64,000 nt of DNA from Daejeonella sp. (GTDB lineage Bacteria > Bacteroidota > Bacteroidia > Sphingobacteriales > Sphingobacteriaceae). The position numbers and the translations under genes were made by a program. The stretch covers positions 32,744 through 96,743 of the forward strand of contig NZ_JAUYSS010000068.1 in the NCBI RefSeq assembly GCF_030695525.1, in the 5' to 3' direction. Below, piece after piece: positions 35,979 through 44,171 of the stretch (within the stretch, counting starts at the first letter, position 1; every line of letters starts with the position of its first letter). The notes under the pieces were generated by a model. It was not told where the DNA came from, searched no databases, and worked only from the letters and a program-made list of their open reading frames with translations.

Positions 35979-37376
35979 ATGCCATTTAACCGGATCAATA
36001 ATTCCATATTAACCGAAATCTCTGAAATTGTTGGCTCAGGGAACGCAATCACTGATCATGATAAACTGAAAAATTATGCTCATGATGAGACTGAAGATCT
36101 GATCTTTTTTCCGGAAGTAGTCGTCAGGCCAAATACCAAAGAGCAAATCTCACAACTTCTTAAATTATGTAATAAGCACCTGATTCCAGTCACACCCAGA
36201 GGTGCGGGTACCGGACTAAGTGGCGGGGCATTAGCGGTAAAAGGCGGACTTTTAATCTCGATGGAGAGGTTTGATAAGATTATTGAGATCGATGAACGCA
36301 ATCTTCAGGCTACTCTTGAACCTGGGGTAATTACTGAAGTTTTCATGAATGCTGCAGCTGAAAGGGGCTTGTTGTACCCCGTTGACCCTTCCAGTAAAGG
36401 CTCTTGCTTTATAGGTGGAAATATTGCCCATGGAAGTGGCGGACCCAGAGTGGTGAAATATGGCACCATTAGGGAATATGTTCTAAACCTGGAAGTAGTT
36501 CTTCCTGACGGTGAAATAATTTGGACGGGAGCTAATACTCTCAAATATGCCTCGGGCTATAATCTCACACAATTGATGATCGGTTCTGAAGGTACACTTG
36601 GAATCATTACTAAAATAGTACTAAAACTTATTTCCCGTCCTATACATAATCTGGTTATGCTTGCATCTTTTCCGGGAAATGAGCAGGCTTGTGAGGCAGT
36701 TTCTGCGATTTTTCGCGCCGGAATAACACCCTCAACACTTGAGTTTATGGAGAGAAGGGCGGTTGAATGGGTAATAGAATACGATCATTTTCAATTCGAT
36801 CTTAAAGATGATGCACAGGCATTTTTAATGATAGAGGTTGATGGAAATGATTTGGATGTGCTTTTGGCTGAATGTGAAAGGATCAATGAAGTGCTTGAAA
36901 ATAATTCCTGTTCAGATGTACTTTTTGCAGATACTGCAGCTCAAAAGGAAGCTATCTGGAGATTGAGACGGATTATGCCATTGTCTGTAAAATCTAACTC
37001 TGTTTATAAAGAGGAAGATACTGTAGTTCCCAGGGCCGAACTGCCAAAATTAATTAAGGGAATAAAAGAAATAGGATCAAGGTTTGGTTTTCAGTCTATT
37101 TGCTATGGCCATGCCGGGGATGGGAATGTGCATGTCAATATTATTAAAGGTGATATGTCTGATGAGGACTGGAATACGAAATTAAAGGAGGGTATTCGAC
37201 AGATATTTGAGTTAACGGTTTCCCTTGGAGGTACCATATCGGGTGAGCATGGTATTGGCTCAGTACAACGGGAGTATATGGACATTAAATACCCGGAAGC
37301 CCATCTTAACCTGATGCGTGGTATTAAGTCGGTTTTTGATCCGGTAGGGATAATGAATCCCGGTAAAATATTCTAA
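35979..37376 (+). CDS. FAD-linked oxidase, glycolate oxidase subunit GlcD type
   Basis: A 465-residue flavoprotein of the FAD-binding type 4 family (vanillyl-alcohol oxidase fold), oxidising a 2-hydroxy acid such as glycolate or D-lactate. The FAD domain has TPRGAGTGLSGGALAV and NIAHGSGGPRVVKYGTIREYV; the C-terminal domain has GHAGDGNVHVNI and GTISGEHGIGSVQREYM, both typical. I start at ATG 35979, just after the folB stop; ATG 35955 would add eight residues and overlap folB. No GlcE or GlcF subunit follows, so it may be of the single-subunit D-lactate dehydrogenase type. Confidence 0.88.
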   Translation: MPFNRINNSILTEISEIVGSGNAITDHDKLKNYAHDETEDLIFFPEVVVRPNTKEQISQLLKLCNKHLIPVTPRGAGTGLSGGALAVKGGLLISMERFDKIIEIDERNLQATLEPGVITEVFMNAAAERGLLYPVDPSSKGSCFIGGNIAHGSGGPRVVKYGTIREYVLNLEVVLPDGEIIWTGANTLKYASGYNLTQLMIGSEGTLGIITKIVLKLISRPIHNLVMLASFPGNEQACEAVSAIFRAGITPSTLEFMERRAVEWVIEYDHFQFDLKDDAQAFLMIEVDGNDLDVLLAECERINEVLENNSCSDVLFADTAAQKEAIWRLRRIMPLSVKSNSVYKEEDTVVPRAELPKLIKGIKEIGSRFGFQSICYGHAGDGNVHVNIIKGDMSDEDWNTKLKEGIRQIFELTVSLGGTISGEHGIGSVQREYMDIKYPEAHLNLMRGIKSVFDPVGIMNPGKIF

Positions 37377-37397
37377 ACTGATATTAGACGCCGCTTA

Positions 37398-37820
37398 TTA
37401 CCCAAGGTTAGATTTCATGCTTTCTTCCATCTTTAGGCGCTGGTTTTCGGGGATTTGGATAGGTTTCTGCATCGCATAATCAAATGAGACACAGAGCGTC
37501 TGACCTGTTGTACATATTTCTTCAGTCCCATTACTGTTTTTTACAAGAATGTATTCCAGTTCGAAACTGCTATTGCCAATTTTTGAGGTTCTGACATAGG
37601 CATATACAAGATCGGAAAGTATTATTGGCTTTATGTAATCAATAACTGATTTCCTGATTATTATTCCGAGTGATTTCCAATCCCATTCAATAATTTCTGC
37701 CCAATAAGCCGATCGTGCTATTTCAAAATAAGTTAGATAAATGGCGTTATTGACATGGCCAAGAGCATCTATATCAGCAAATCGAATCGGAATCTGAATT
37801 TTGAAATGATATCCTTTCAT
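37398..37820 (-). CDS. Acyl-CoA thioesterase, 4HBT family
   Basis: A 140-residue hot-dog-fold thioesterase. The active-site stretch IRFADIDALGHVNNAIYLTYFE contains the catalytic Asp of the 4-hydroxybenzoyl-CoA thioesterase family. It hydrolyses a small acyl-CoA of unknown identity. I begin at the ATG ending at 37820, since upstream residues (to 37916) are not family-like. It is convergent with the GlcD-like gene, 21 bp away. Confidence 0.85.
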   Translation of the reverse strand: MKGYHFKIQIPIRFADIDALGHVNNAIYLTYFEIARSAYWAEIIEWDWKSLGIIIRKSVIDYIKPIILSDLVYAYVRTSKIGNSSFELEYILVKNSNGTEEICTTGQTLCVSFDYAMQKPIQIPENQRLKMEESMKSNLG

Positions 37821-37967
37821 ACAAGTATTGTCATTATGTCGGTAAAAATAAATCCTGACTGTCAGTTTGTCTTTGACATAGGCTTGTTTTAGTGCAATAT
37901 GCAAAATGGTATACACATTGTCGGGTAGTTTGAAACAACTAATTAAAAAATATAGGAGGATATCAAA

Positions 37968-38417
37968 ATGGCACTAGTAAAATTTGCAAACGGAAACACA
38001 AACAAAGTATTCAAACCAGCTTATAACGATGTTTTTGAATCGTTTTTCAATGCTGATCCATTTTTGTCTAAAAGTACATTACTCCGTAATCCGGCAGTTA
38101 ATATTGCCGAGAATGAAAATGAATTTCATATTGAACTAGCGGCTCCCGGACTTAAAAAGGAAGATTTTAAAATTAATCTGGAAAATGATCTCTTGAGTGT
38201 ATCGGCTGAGAGAAAAGAAGAGAAGACAGAACTGGATGATGCAAAAAAATACAACAGACTTGAGTACAACTATTCATCTTTCATGAGAACATTTACCTTA
38301 CCTGAAACAGCAGATCATGCTAAGATTAGCGCAGAGTATAAGGATGGAATTTTGTATATCAAGGTAGCCAAGAAAGAGGAAGCAAAGATTATGGCAAGAG
38401 AGATAACAATCAGCTAA
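37968..38417 (+). CDS. Small heat-shock protein, Hsp20 family
   Basis: A 149-residue alpha-crystallin-type holdase that binds unfolded proteins. The crystallin domain spans about 40-140, with VNIAENENEFHIELAAPGL at its start and the AEYKDGILYIKVAKKEE beta9 segment (GILYI in place of the usual GVLTI). Unusually for this window, a strong Shine-Dalgarno sequence, AGGAGG, lies 8-10 bp before the ATG. It is monocistronic with its own terminator. Confidence 0.93.
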   Translation: MALVKFANGNTNKVFKPAYNDVFESFFNADPFLSKSTLLRNPAVNIAENENEFHIELAAPGLKKEDFKINLENDLLSVSAERKEEKTELDDAKKYNRLEYNYSSFMRTFTLPETADHAKISAEYKDGILYIKVAKKEEAKIMAREITIS

Positions 38418-38442
38418 ATCTGATGTAGGTGGAGTAATAATG

Positions 38443-38468
38443 GGCAGGCGGAATACCGTCTGCCTTTT
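38443..38468 (+). terminator. Terminator of the Hsp20 gene
   Basis: Stem GGCAGGCGG / CCGTCTGCC (one G-U pair) with loop AATA and a TTTT tail. Confidence 0.7.
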
Positions 38469-38512
38469 CTATTTAAATTGCTCCTTAAACTGTAAAACCG
38501 TAATTTTACACC

Positions 38513-39823
38513 ATGGGGAGAGAAATTTTAGAGAATAAGCGAAAAGCCTTAAATATCAATTTAGATGAATCCATTTACGGAACTTTTGCCGAGATAGGAG
38601 CAGGACAGGAAGTAGCGAGAAATTTTTTCACCGCTGGTGCCGCTTCAGGCACGATTGCAAAGACAATGTCAGCCTATGATATGGTTTTCAGTGATTCCAT
38701 TTATGGGGCTGAAGAGTCAGGCCGCTATGTTTCTGAATCAAGGCTTGATAAAATGATCCAGCATGAATTTAGACTTCTGTCTGAACGTCTTTGCGGGCCT
38801 AAATATGCCAAAAAAACCTTTTTCGCTTTTGCGGATACAGTAACAACACTCAATTTCAATAAAACCAATGATCCACATGGATGGCTGGGTATCAGGTTTC
38901 AGCTGAGTCCGGGAGGTGAGCCTAATGATATTGTTTTTCACGTAAGACTGCTTGACAGTGACTCGACCCTTCAACAGAATGTATTGGGGATTTTAGGGGT
39001 TAATTTGGTTTATGCTGCATATTATTACCATGATGATGTCCAATCGATGATTGAATCCCTGGTTGATAATTTGGCAATTGGCTCTGTAGAAATTGATCTC
39101 ATCAGTTTAAGTGGTCCTGAATTTAAGAATGCCAACGACCGCTTGGTTAACCTATATCTGATTGCCAAAGGCTTTTCGGGTGCATCTATTTTTGATAAGA
39201 ATGGCCATGCCCGGCAATCTAAAGATGTTCTTTATAAAAAGGATGTGATGATTCTTCGAACAAAATTTGGCCAGAAATCTACACCAAACTTCGATTTATT
39301 CAATAAAGCTGTTGAGCAATTTAAGCAAACCCAGAAGGTAAACGACGGGAATATTATTGTAATGATCGAGATCCTGATGACTAATTTTCTGGATGATAAA
39401 TCAGAACTGAGTAATGAGGATCTTGAAAAGTTTGCAAAACGTGCTGAAGAGCTTTGTGCTACAGGTAATTATGTGATTGTATCTGACTTTGCACGAAATC
39501 ATAAACTGGCACAATACCTTTCGCGCTGCAGTCCTAATAGTGTTGGGATATCAACCAATATTGCAAACCTGAAAAATATATTTAACTCCGGAAATTACGG
39601 GGAAAATTACACAGATGAGCTTTTGGTTTATATCAGTGATCTCTTCAGTAAAAATGTAAAACTCTATGCCTATCCGTACCTTGATAAGAAAAACAAACAG
39701 ATTATTACCACACGTAATATGCCTGTATCAAATGAATCAAAACATTTATTTGAATTTCTGATACAGAATGGCTACATCATGGATATTGATGATTATGATG
39801 AGAAAGATGTGAAGACGGTTTAA
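38513..39823 (+). CDS. Large conserved protein of unknown function
   Basis: A 436-residue soluble protein with no signal peptide or membrane helix. Conserved-looking stretches include YGTFAEIGAGQEVARNFF, AGAASGTIAKTMSAYDM, FFAFADTVTTLNF and DPHGWLGIRFQLSP. Homologues that I remember carry inconsistent database names (TonB-dependent receptor, nicotinate-nucleotide adenylyltransferase), neither supported here: there is no beta-barrel, plug, or HxGH nucleotidyltransferase motif. Length and composition look like a bona fide enzyme or scaffold. It lies alone between Hsp20 and YajQ. Confidence 0.75.
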   Translation: MGREILENKRKALNINLDESIYGTFAEIGAGQEVARNFFTAGAASGTIAKTMSAYDMVFSDSIYGAEESGRYVSESRLDKMIQHEFRLLSERLCGPKYAKKTFFAFADTVTTLNFNKTNDPHGWLGIRFQLSPGGEPNDIVFHVRLLDSDSTLQQNVLGILGVNLVYAAYYYHDDVQSMIESLVDNLAIGSVEIDLISLSGPEFKNANDRLVNLYLIAKGFSGASIFDKNGHARQSKDVLYKKDVMILRTKFGQKSTPNFDLFNKAVEQFKQTQKVNDGNIIVMIEILMTNFLDDKSELSNEDLEKFAKRAEELCATGNYVIVSDFARNHKLAQYLSRCSPNSVGISTNIANLKNIFNSGNYGENYTDELLVYISDLFSKNVKLYAYPYLDKKNKQIITTRNMPVSNESKHLFEFLIQNGYIMDIDDYDEKDVKTV

Positions 39824-39897
39824 ATAATTGAGAGTGGAGAAGGGAGAATTGAGAATGTGAAATAACTCTCCACTCTCAACTCTCCACTCTCAATTAT
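39824..39897. repeat. Inverted repeat between convergent genes, with tandem CTCTCCACTCTCAA
   Basis: Perfect 17-bp arms ATAATTGAGAGTGGAGA (39824-39840) and TCTCCACTCTCAATTAT (39881-39897). The right side holds two adjacent copies of CTCTCCACTCTCAA (39866-39879 and 39880-39893). The 16-mer AATTGAGAGTGGAGAA (39826-39841) recurs at 63807-63822. It could serve as a bidirectional terminator but is also a dispersed repeat. Confidence 0.8.
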
Positions 39898-39900
39898 AAA

Positions 39901-40392
39901 TTAGTTTCTCATATTAATATACTGCAGCGGTTGCCCGAAATCATCGCTGCGGCATAATGCAATTACAGCTTGCAAATCATCTATTTTTTTGGCTTGTACC
40001 CTAACCTGATCATCCATAATGGATACCTGAACTTTAAGCCCGCTGTCTTTTATTTTTTTAACGATTTTTTTGGCAGCTTCTTTATCAATACCCTCCTTTA
40101 TTTTAATTTCTTTCCGGAGCATGTTTCCTGATGCATATTGTTCTTTTCCAAGGTCCATGCTTCCAGGATCAAGGTTATGTTTTACCATCCGTGATATGAT
40201 AGCATCCTGGATAGCTTTCAGACGCATATCATTTTCAGTAATGATCGTGATTTCATTCGTCTTTTTATCGAGTTCGATGCTGCTTTTTGAATCGTTAAAA
40301 TCATATCGATTCAGGATTTCTTTTTTTGCTGTATTGATTGCATTATCGAGGGTCTGTCCGTCGATCTTACTTACGATGTCAAATGTTGGCAT
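39901..40392 (-). CDS. YajQ family protein
   Basis: A 163-residue YajQ-type protein, a nucleotide-binding family some of whose members bind cyclic di-GMP. It starts PTFDIVSKIDGQTLDNAINTAKKE, the family hallmark, and continues with RYDF, KSSIELDKK and DDQVRVQAKKIDDLQAVIALCR. Two ferredoxin-like halves are expected. I use ATG 40392; the ATG at 40416 would add MIYHSIII, which is not family-like. Confidence 0.92.
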   Translation of the reverse strand: MPTFDIVSKIDGQTLDNAINTAKKEILNRYDFNDSKSSIELDKKTNEITIITENDMRLKAIQDAIISRMVKHNLDPGSMDLGKEQYASGNMLRKEIKIKEGIDKEAAKKIVKKIKDSGLKVQVSIMDDQVRVQAKKIDDLQAVIALCRSDDFGQPLQYINMRN

Positions 40393-40475
40393 AATTATTA
40401 TACTATGGTAAATCAATTTTTGTTAATATCTTTAATAACTGCATTTAAAGATTGCATTTCTCTAAAAGAATAAAT

Positions 40476-41087
40476 ATGAAAGCAAATAAAGTAAAAACAT
40501 CCGGAAAGGTTGTAAAAAAGCAAACAAAGCGTATTATAAAAAAGGAATTGGAGTTAACAATCTCTGAGAAATTCTTTGAAGCAATGAAGAGCCTTGGACA
40601 TGATGCAGAGAAATTTTCAAAAGAGATTAAAAAAACCAGTAAGGCATTAGCCAAAAAACTTGCAGGGACTTACAAAGATGTAAAAAATGCGGTTGAGGAT
40701 AAATTTGAAGGTAAGTCCAAAAGTATAAAACCAAAAAGTATTAGCAGAGCGGGTGTTTCAGCAGGGAAATCTGTAGTTTCTGCTGTAAAGAAAGCCGAAA
40801 AAGTAGTGGCTCGGGTTAGTAAGGCTGCAGTAAAAACAAAAGTGCCGAGATTGGTAACTGCGGGTACAGGATCATCCAGGTCAGCTTCAAGCAAACCAAG
40901 GGTAAGAACACAAACGGTAGCAGGAAAGGTAGTTGCTCATAAACCGGCAGCAAGTGTTGAAGCTACTACAAAAGCAAAAGTGACAGTGTCCCGAAGTAGA
41001 AAACCTGCATCGAAAGTTGCTCCATCATCAACTGCCTCAGCTAAACCCGAAGGATCGGCAACTCCAACTTCGATTGAGAAATTATAG
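40476..41087 (+). CDS. Basic Lys/Ala/Ser-rich protein, histone H1-like
   Basis: A 203-residue protein with an ordered-looking N-terminal half (about 10-75, helical, KKELELTISEKFFEAMKSL) and a long low-complexity Lys/Ala/Ser/Val/Pro tail (about 80-203) rich in RVSKAAVKTK and SRKPASK-like segments. The composition resembles bacterial H1-like (Hc1/AlgP) or other DNA-binding tails, so chromosome or polyphosphate association is possible; the next gene is ppk. I start at ATG 40476; the upstream ATG 40452 adds eight residues. Function not established. Confidence 0.65.
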   Translation: MKANKVKTSGKVVKKQTKRIIKKELELTISEKFFEAMKSLGHDAEKFSKEIKKTSKALAKKLAGTYKDVKNAVEDKFEGKSKSIKPKSISRAGVSAGKSVVSAVKKAEKVVARVSKAAVKTKVPRLVTAGTGSSRSASSKPRVRTQTVAGKVVAHKPAASVEATTKAKVTVSRSRKPASKVAPSSTASAKPEGSATPTSIEKL

Positions 41088-41094
41088 ATGATAG

Positions 41095-41124
41095 AAATTC
41101 ACGTACCATACTTAACGTGAATTT
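41095..41124 (+). terminator. Hairpin after the H1-like gene
   Basis: Arms AAATTCACGT / ACGTGAATTT, 10 perfect pairs, with a 10-nt loop. The downstream tail is T-rich but interrupted, so termination is plausible rather than certain. Confidence 0.45.
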
Positions 41125-41159
41125 AATGTTTTATTAATATTATTTTTTGAATTTTACAG

Positions 41160-41178
41160 TCCCGGACTTGATCCGGGA
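41160..41178. repeat. Intergenic palindrome TCCCGGA-CTTGA-TCCGGGA
   Basis: Seven perfect pairs, 11 bp before the ppk ATG. It resembles the ATCCCGCA palindromes at 24576 and 35439 in size and in its CCCG core. Confidence 0.5.
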
Positions 41179-41188
41179 TTGTTTATTT

Positions 41189-43249
41189 ATGCCAATGCCT
41201 AAGAATATTCCGCTTATAAATCGTGAGGTCAGTTGGTTATACTTTAATGACCGGGTGTTGCAGGAAGCTGCAGACAAGTCAGTCCCATTGGTTGAGCGGA
41301 TCCGTTTTCTTGCTATTTTTTCTTCAAATCTTGATGAGTTTTATCGGGTGAGGGTCGCAACCCTCAACAGGCTTTCGAACTTAAATACCAGATCAAAAGC
41401 CATTCTTGGTTTTAGTCCCCGGAAAATATTAAACCAGATCAAAAACATCGTGGTTAGGCAGGAGCGAAAATTCAATCATCTATATGAAGATGTCATAGTT
41501 AAAGAGCTGGAACGTGAAAAAATCTTTTTAATTAATGAAACTCAGTTGAATGTTACCCGTGGTTTATTTGTAAGAGAATATTTCAGGGATAAGATACTTT
41601 CTACACTTGTTCCGGTTATGATCAATAAGAATGAGCCTTTTCCTGAGCTAAAGGACCGGGCAATATATCTTTTTGTAAGGATGGTTCAGGCTGGTAATAA
41701 GGAGAAGAGCAGACATGCCCTGATTGAGATTCCAACTGATGTTTCAAGCCGATTTGTCGTGCTTCCGGAAACAAATAATCTTAAGTTCATCACATTGGTT
41801 GATGATATTGTCAGATATTGCCTGGATGACATTTTCTTCATTTTTGAGTATGACAGTATTGAGGCTTATTCTGTTCAGTTAACCAGAGATGCCGAACTGG
41901 ATCTTGATATTCAGGTCAGTGAAAAATTTATTGATGCGCTTTCTAAAAGCCTCCAAAAAAGAGGGAAGGGTAAGCCAATGCGCTTATTATATGATACTGA
42001 TATGCCTCTGGATATGCTTACTTATCTGGTAGCTGAATTAGATTTGACAGCCGATGGACTTATTCCAGGAAACCGATATCATAATTTCAAAGATTTTATC
42101 AGTTTTCCGAACGTAGGAAAGCCTGAGTTGGAATACCCTAAATTGGTGCCATTACCAGTAAAAGAGCTATCCAGTGTAAGTAGTATCTTTACTCAGATAT
42201 CCAGAAAAGATTACCTTATCAATTTACCCTATCAGTCTTTCGACTATATTATTCATTTCCTTAGGGAAGCAGCTATCGATCCTAAGGTGCGCGAAATCAA
42301 AATTACCCTGTATCGTCTGGCTGAAAATTCCAGAATTATTCATGCCTTGATTAATGCTGCTAAAAATGGTAAAAAAGTAAACTGCATGCTGGAACTTAAA
42401 GCAAGGTTTGATGAACAAGCCAATATTTACTGGACAAAAAGGTTGGAAGAAGAGGGCGTACATGTTAATTACGGAATGCCTGATTATAAAGTTCATTCAA
42501 AAATATGTTTGGTTAGGCGCACTGAAAAGGGGAAAGATAGATATTATGCAAATCTTGCAACCGGGAATTATAATGAGAAGTCTGCAAAGCTCTATTGTGA
42601 TCATAGTATATTTACTTCGAACCCTTTGATTACCTCCGAATTAGTGACATTTTTTGATGGACTGCAAAAGCAGGTCTTTCATAGTGGTTATAAGCAATTG
42701 ATCGTTTCCCCACTTGAAAGCAGGCAAAAATTATATGCCCTATTTAATAAAGAAATAAAAATTGCAAGCACAGGTAAGAATGCACGTATAATACTTAAAA
42801 TGAATAGCTTAACTGATGTGGCTATAATTGAAAAATTATATGAAGCCAGCAATGCAGGGGTTAAAATTAAACTAATCATTCGTGGTATGTGTTGTCTGGT
42901 ACCAGGGCTAGCAGGATTTAGTGAAAATATTGAAGTGATAAGTATTATTGATCGTTATCTTGAGCATGCCCGTGTATGGGTTTTCGGAGATGTCGGGAAA
43001 GAAAAGGTTTATCTTTCTTCCGCCGATATGATGGCAAGAAATCTGGATCATCGGGTAGAAGTAGGCTTCCCAATACTGGATGCGGAGATCAGATCTGAAA
43101 TTCTGGATATTATTAATATTCAATTGAAGGATAATACAAAGGCAAGGGAAATTAATGAGTTAAACAATAATCGTTATCGGAAGACCGGAACGAAGACTCT
43201 TAGCCGTGCCCAGACTGACATATATACCTATTTAAAATATAAAAAATAA
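41189..43249 (+). CDS. ppk1: Polyphosphate kinase 1
   Basis: Makes polyphosphate from ATP reversibly. The 686-residue enzyme has the N-terminal REVSWLYFNDRVLQEA and NLDEFYRVRVATL segments, and the paired phospholipase-D-like core with LELKARFDE and YKVHSKICLV, whose histidine is the expected phospho-acceptor, then LDHRVEVGFPI near the C-terminus. I start at ATG 41189, since the preceding frame runs through a palindrome and does not resemble the family. It is followed by ppx 4 bp later. Confidence 0.95.
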   Translation: MPMPKNIPLINREVSWLYFNDRVLQEAADKSVPLVERIRFLAIFSSNLDEFYRVRVATLNRLSNLNTRSKAILGFSPRKILNQIKNIVVRQERKFNHLYEDVIVKELEREKIFLINETQLNVTRGLFVREYFRDKILSTLVPVMINKNEPFPELKDRAIYLFVRMVQAGNKEKSRHALIEIPTDVSSRFVVLPETNNLKFITLVDDIVRYCLDDIFFIFEYDSIEAYSVQLTRDAELDLDIQVSEKFIDALSKSLQKRGKGKPMRLLYDTDMPLDMLTYLVAELDLTADGLIPGNRYHNFKDFISFPNVGKPELEYPKLVPLPVKELSSVSSIFTQISRKDYLINLPYQSFDYIIHFLREAAIDPKVREIKITLYRLAENSRIIHALINAAKNGKKVNCMLELKARFDEQANIYWTKRLEEEGVHVNYGMPDYKVHSKICLVRRTEKGKDRYYANLATGNYNEKSAKLYCDHSIFTSNPLITSELVTFFDGLQKQVFHSGYKQLIVSPLESRQKLYALFNKEIKIASTGKNARIILKMNSLTDVAIIEKLYEASNAGVKIKLIIRGMCCLVPGLAGFSENIEVISIIDRYLEHARVWVFGDVGKEKVYLSSADMMARNLDHRVEVGFPILDAEIRSEILDIINIQLKDNTKAREINELNNNRYRKTGTKTLSRAQTDIYTYLKYKK

Positions 43250-43253
43250 TACA

Positions 43254-44135
43254 TTGAGATACGCTGCCATAGATATCGGTTCGAATGCCGTCAGACTGTT
43301 AATTGCTGATGTAATACAAAACAACAAGACTGTTTCCTTTAAAAAGAATACGCTCATCAGAGTTCCATTGAGGCTTGGAGATGATGCGTTTCTTGATAAA
43401 CTAATATCTCCAAATAAAACAGAAGATCTCATCAAAACCATGGTTGCATTTAGAAATCTGATTGATGTTTATAAAGTCAGTGATTATATGGCCTGTGCAA
43501 CATCAGCAATGAGGGAGGCAAGAAATGGCAATTCAATTGTAGAAAAAATTAAAGCAGCAGCAGGATTAGACCTGGAGATTGTAGAAGGGCAAAGGGAGGC
43601 AAATATAATTTATGCCAGCCATATTGAGCAAAGTCTTGACCGTAAAAAGAACTACCTGTATATCGATGTTGGTGGAGGAAGCACCGAACTTTCAGTTTTC
43701 AGCAATGGAGAGTTGATTTCTTCCCGTTCATTCAACCTGGGTGGTATCAGGATACTTGATAATCAGGATAAAGATGAAACCTGGGCAGAAATGAAGGACT
43801 GGGTCAAGAATGTGGCCCAATCCCATAAAAATCTTTCGGGTATTGGTACCGGTGGGAATATTAATAAACTCTTTAAGATGTCTGAAGGTAAAGATGGGTC
43901 TCCATTAACTTACACAAAGCTTAGGGAATTGTATACTTACCTTAATTCTTTTTCCCTGAAAGACCGGATTAATGTTCTTGGGTTGAATCAGGATCGTGCC
44001 GATGTCATTATTCCAGCCTCCGAGATTTACCTTACGGTTATGAAATGGGGTGGAGTGAAGCAAATATTTGTTCCAAGGGTAGGTTTAGTGGATGGGTTAA
44101 TTCAATTATTGATTGATAAGAATTTTCCGGATTGA
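43254..44135 (+). CDS. ppx: Exopolyphosphatase, Ppx/GppA family
   Basis: Degrades polyphosphate or pppGpp. The 293-residue protein covers the ASKHA-fold core, with AAIDIGSNAVRLLIAD at the start, CATSAMREARN, VGGGSTELSVF and GIGTGGNINKLF. It lacks the C-terminal HD domain of the longer form. The likely start is TTG at 43254; no ATG nearby keeps the RYAAIDIGSN motif. It lies 4 bp after ppk1, so synthesis and breakdown of polyphosphate are coded together. Confidence 0.9.
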   Translation: MRYAAIDIGSNAVRLLIADVIQNNKTVSFKKNTLIRVPLRLGDDAFLDKLISPNKTEDLIKTMVAFRNLIDVYKVSDYMACATSAMREARNGNSIVEKIKAAAGLDLEIVEGQREANIIYASHIEQSLDRKKNYLYIDVGGGSTELSVFSNGELISSRSFNLGGIRILDNQDKDETWAEMKDWVKNVAQSHKNLSGIGTGGNINKLFKMSEGKDGSPLTYTKLRELYTYLNSFSLKDRINVLGLNQDRADVIIPASEIYLTVMKWGGVKQIFVPRVGLVDGLIQLLIDKNFPD

Positions 44136-44160
44136 GAGGTGGGGAATTACGAATGACGAA
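44133..44160. repeat. Short direct-repeat phrase after ppx
   Basis: GAATTACGAATGACGAATTA is a run of three imperfect GAATnACGA-like units directly after the ppx stop. Similar phrase-like repeats occur at other gene ends in this window. Confidence 0.35.
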
Positions 44161-44171
44161 TTAGGGAATGA

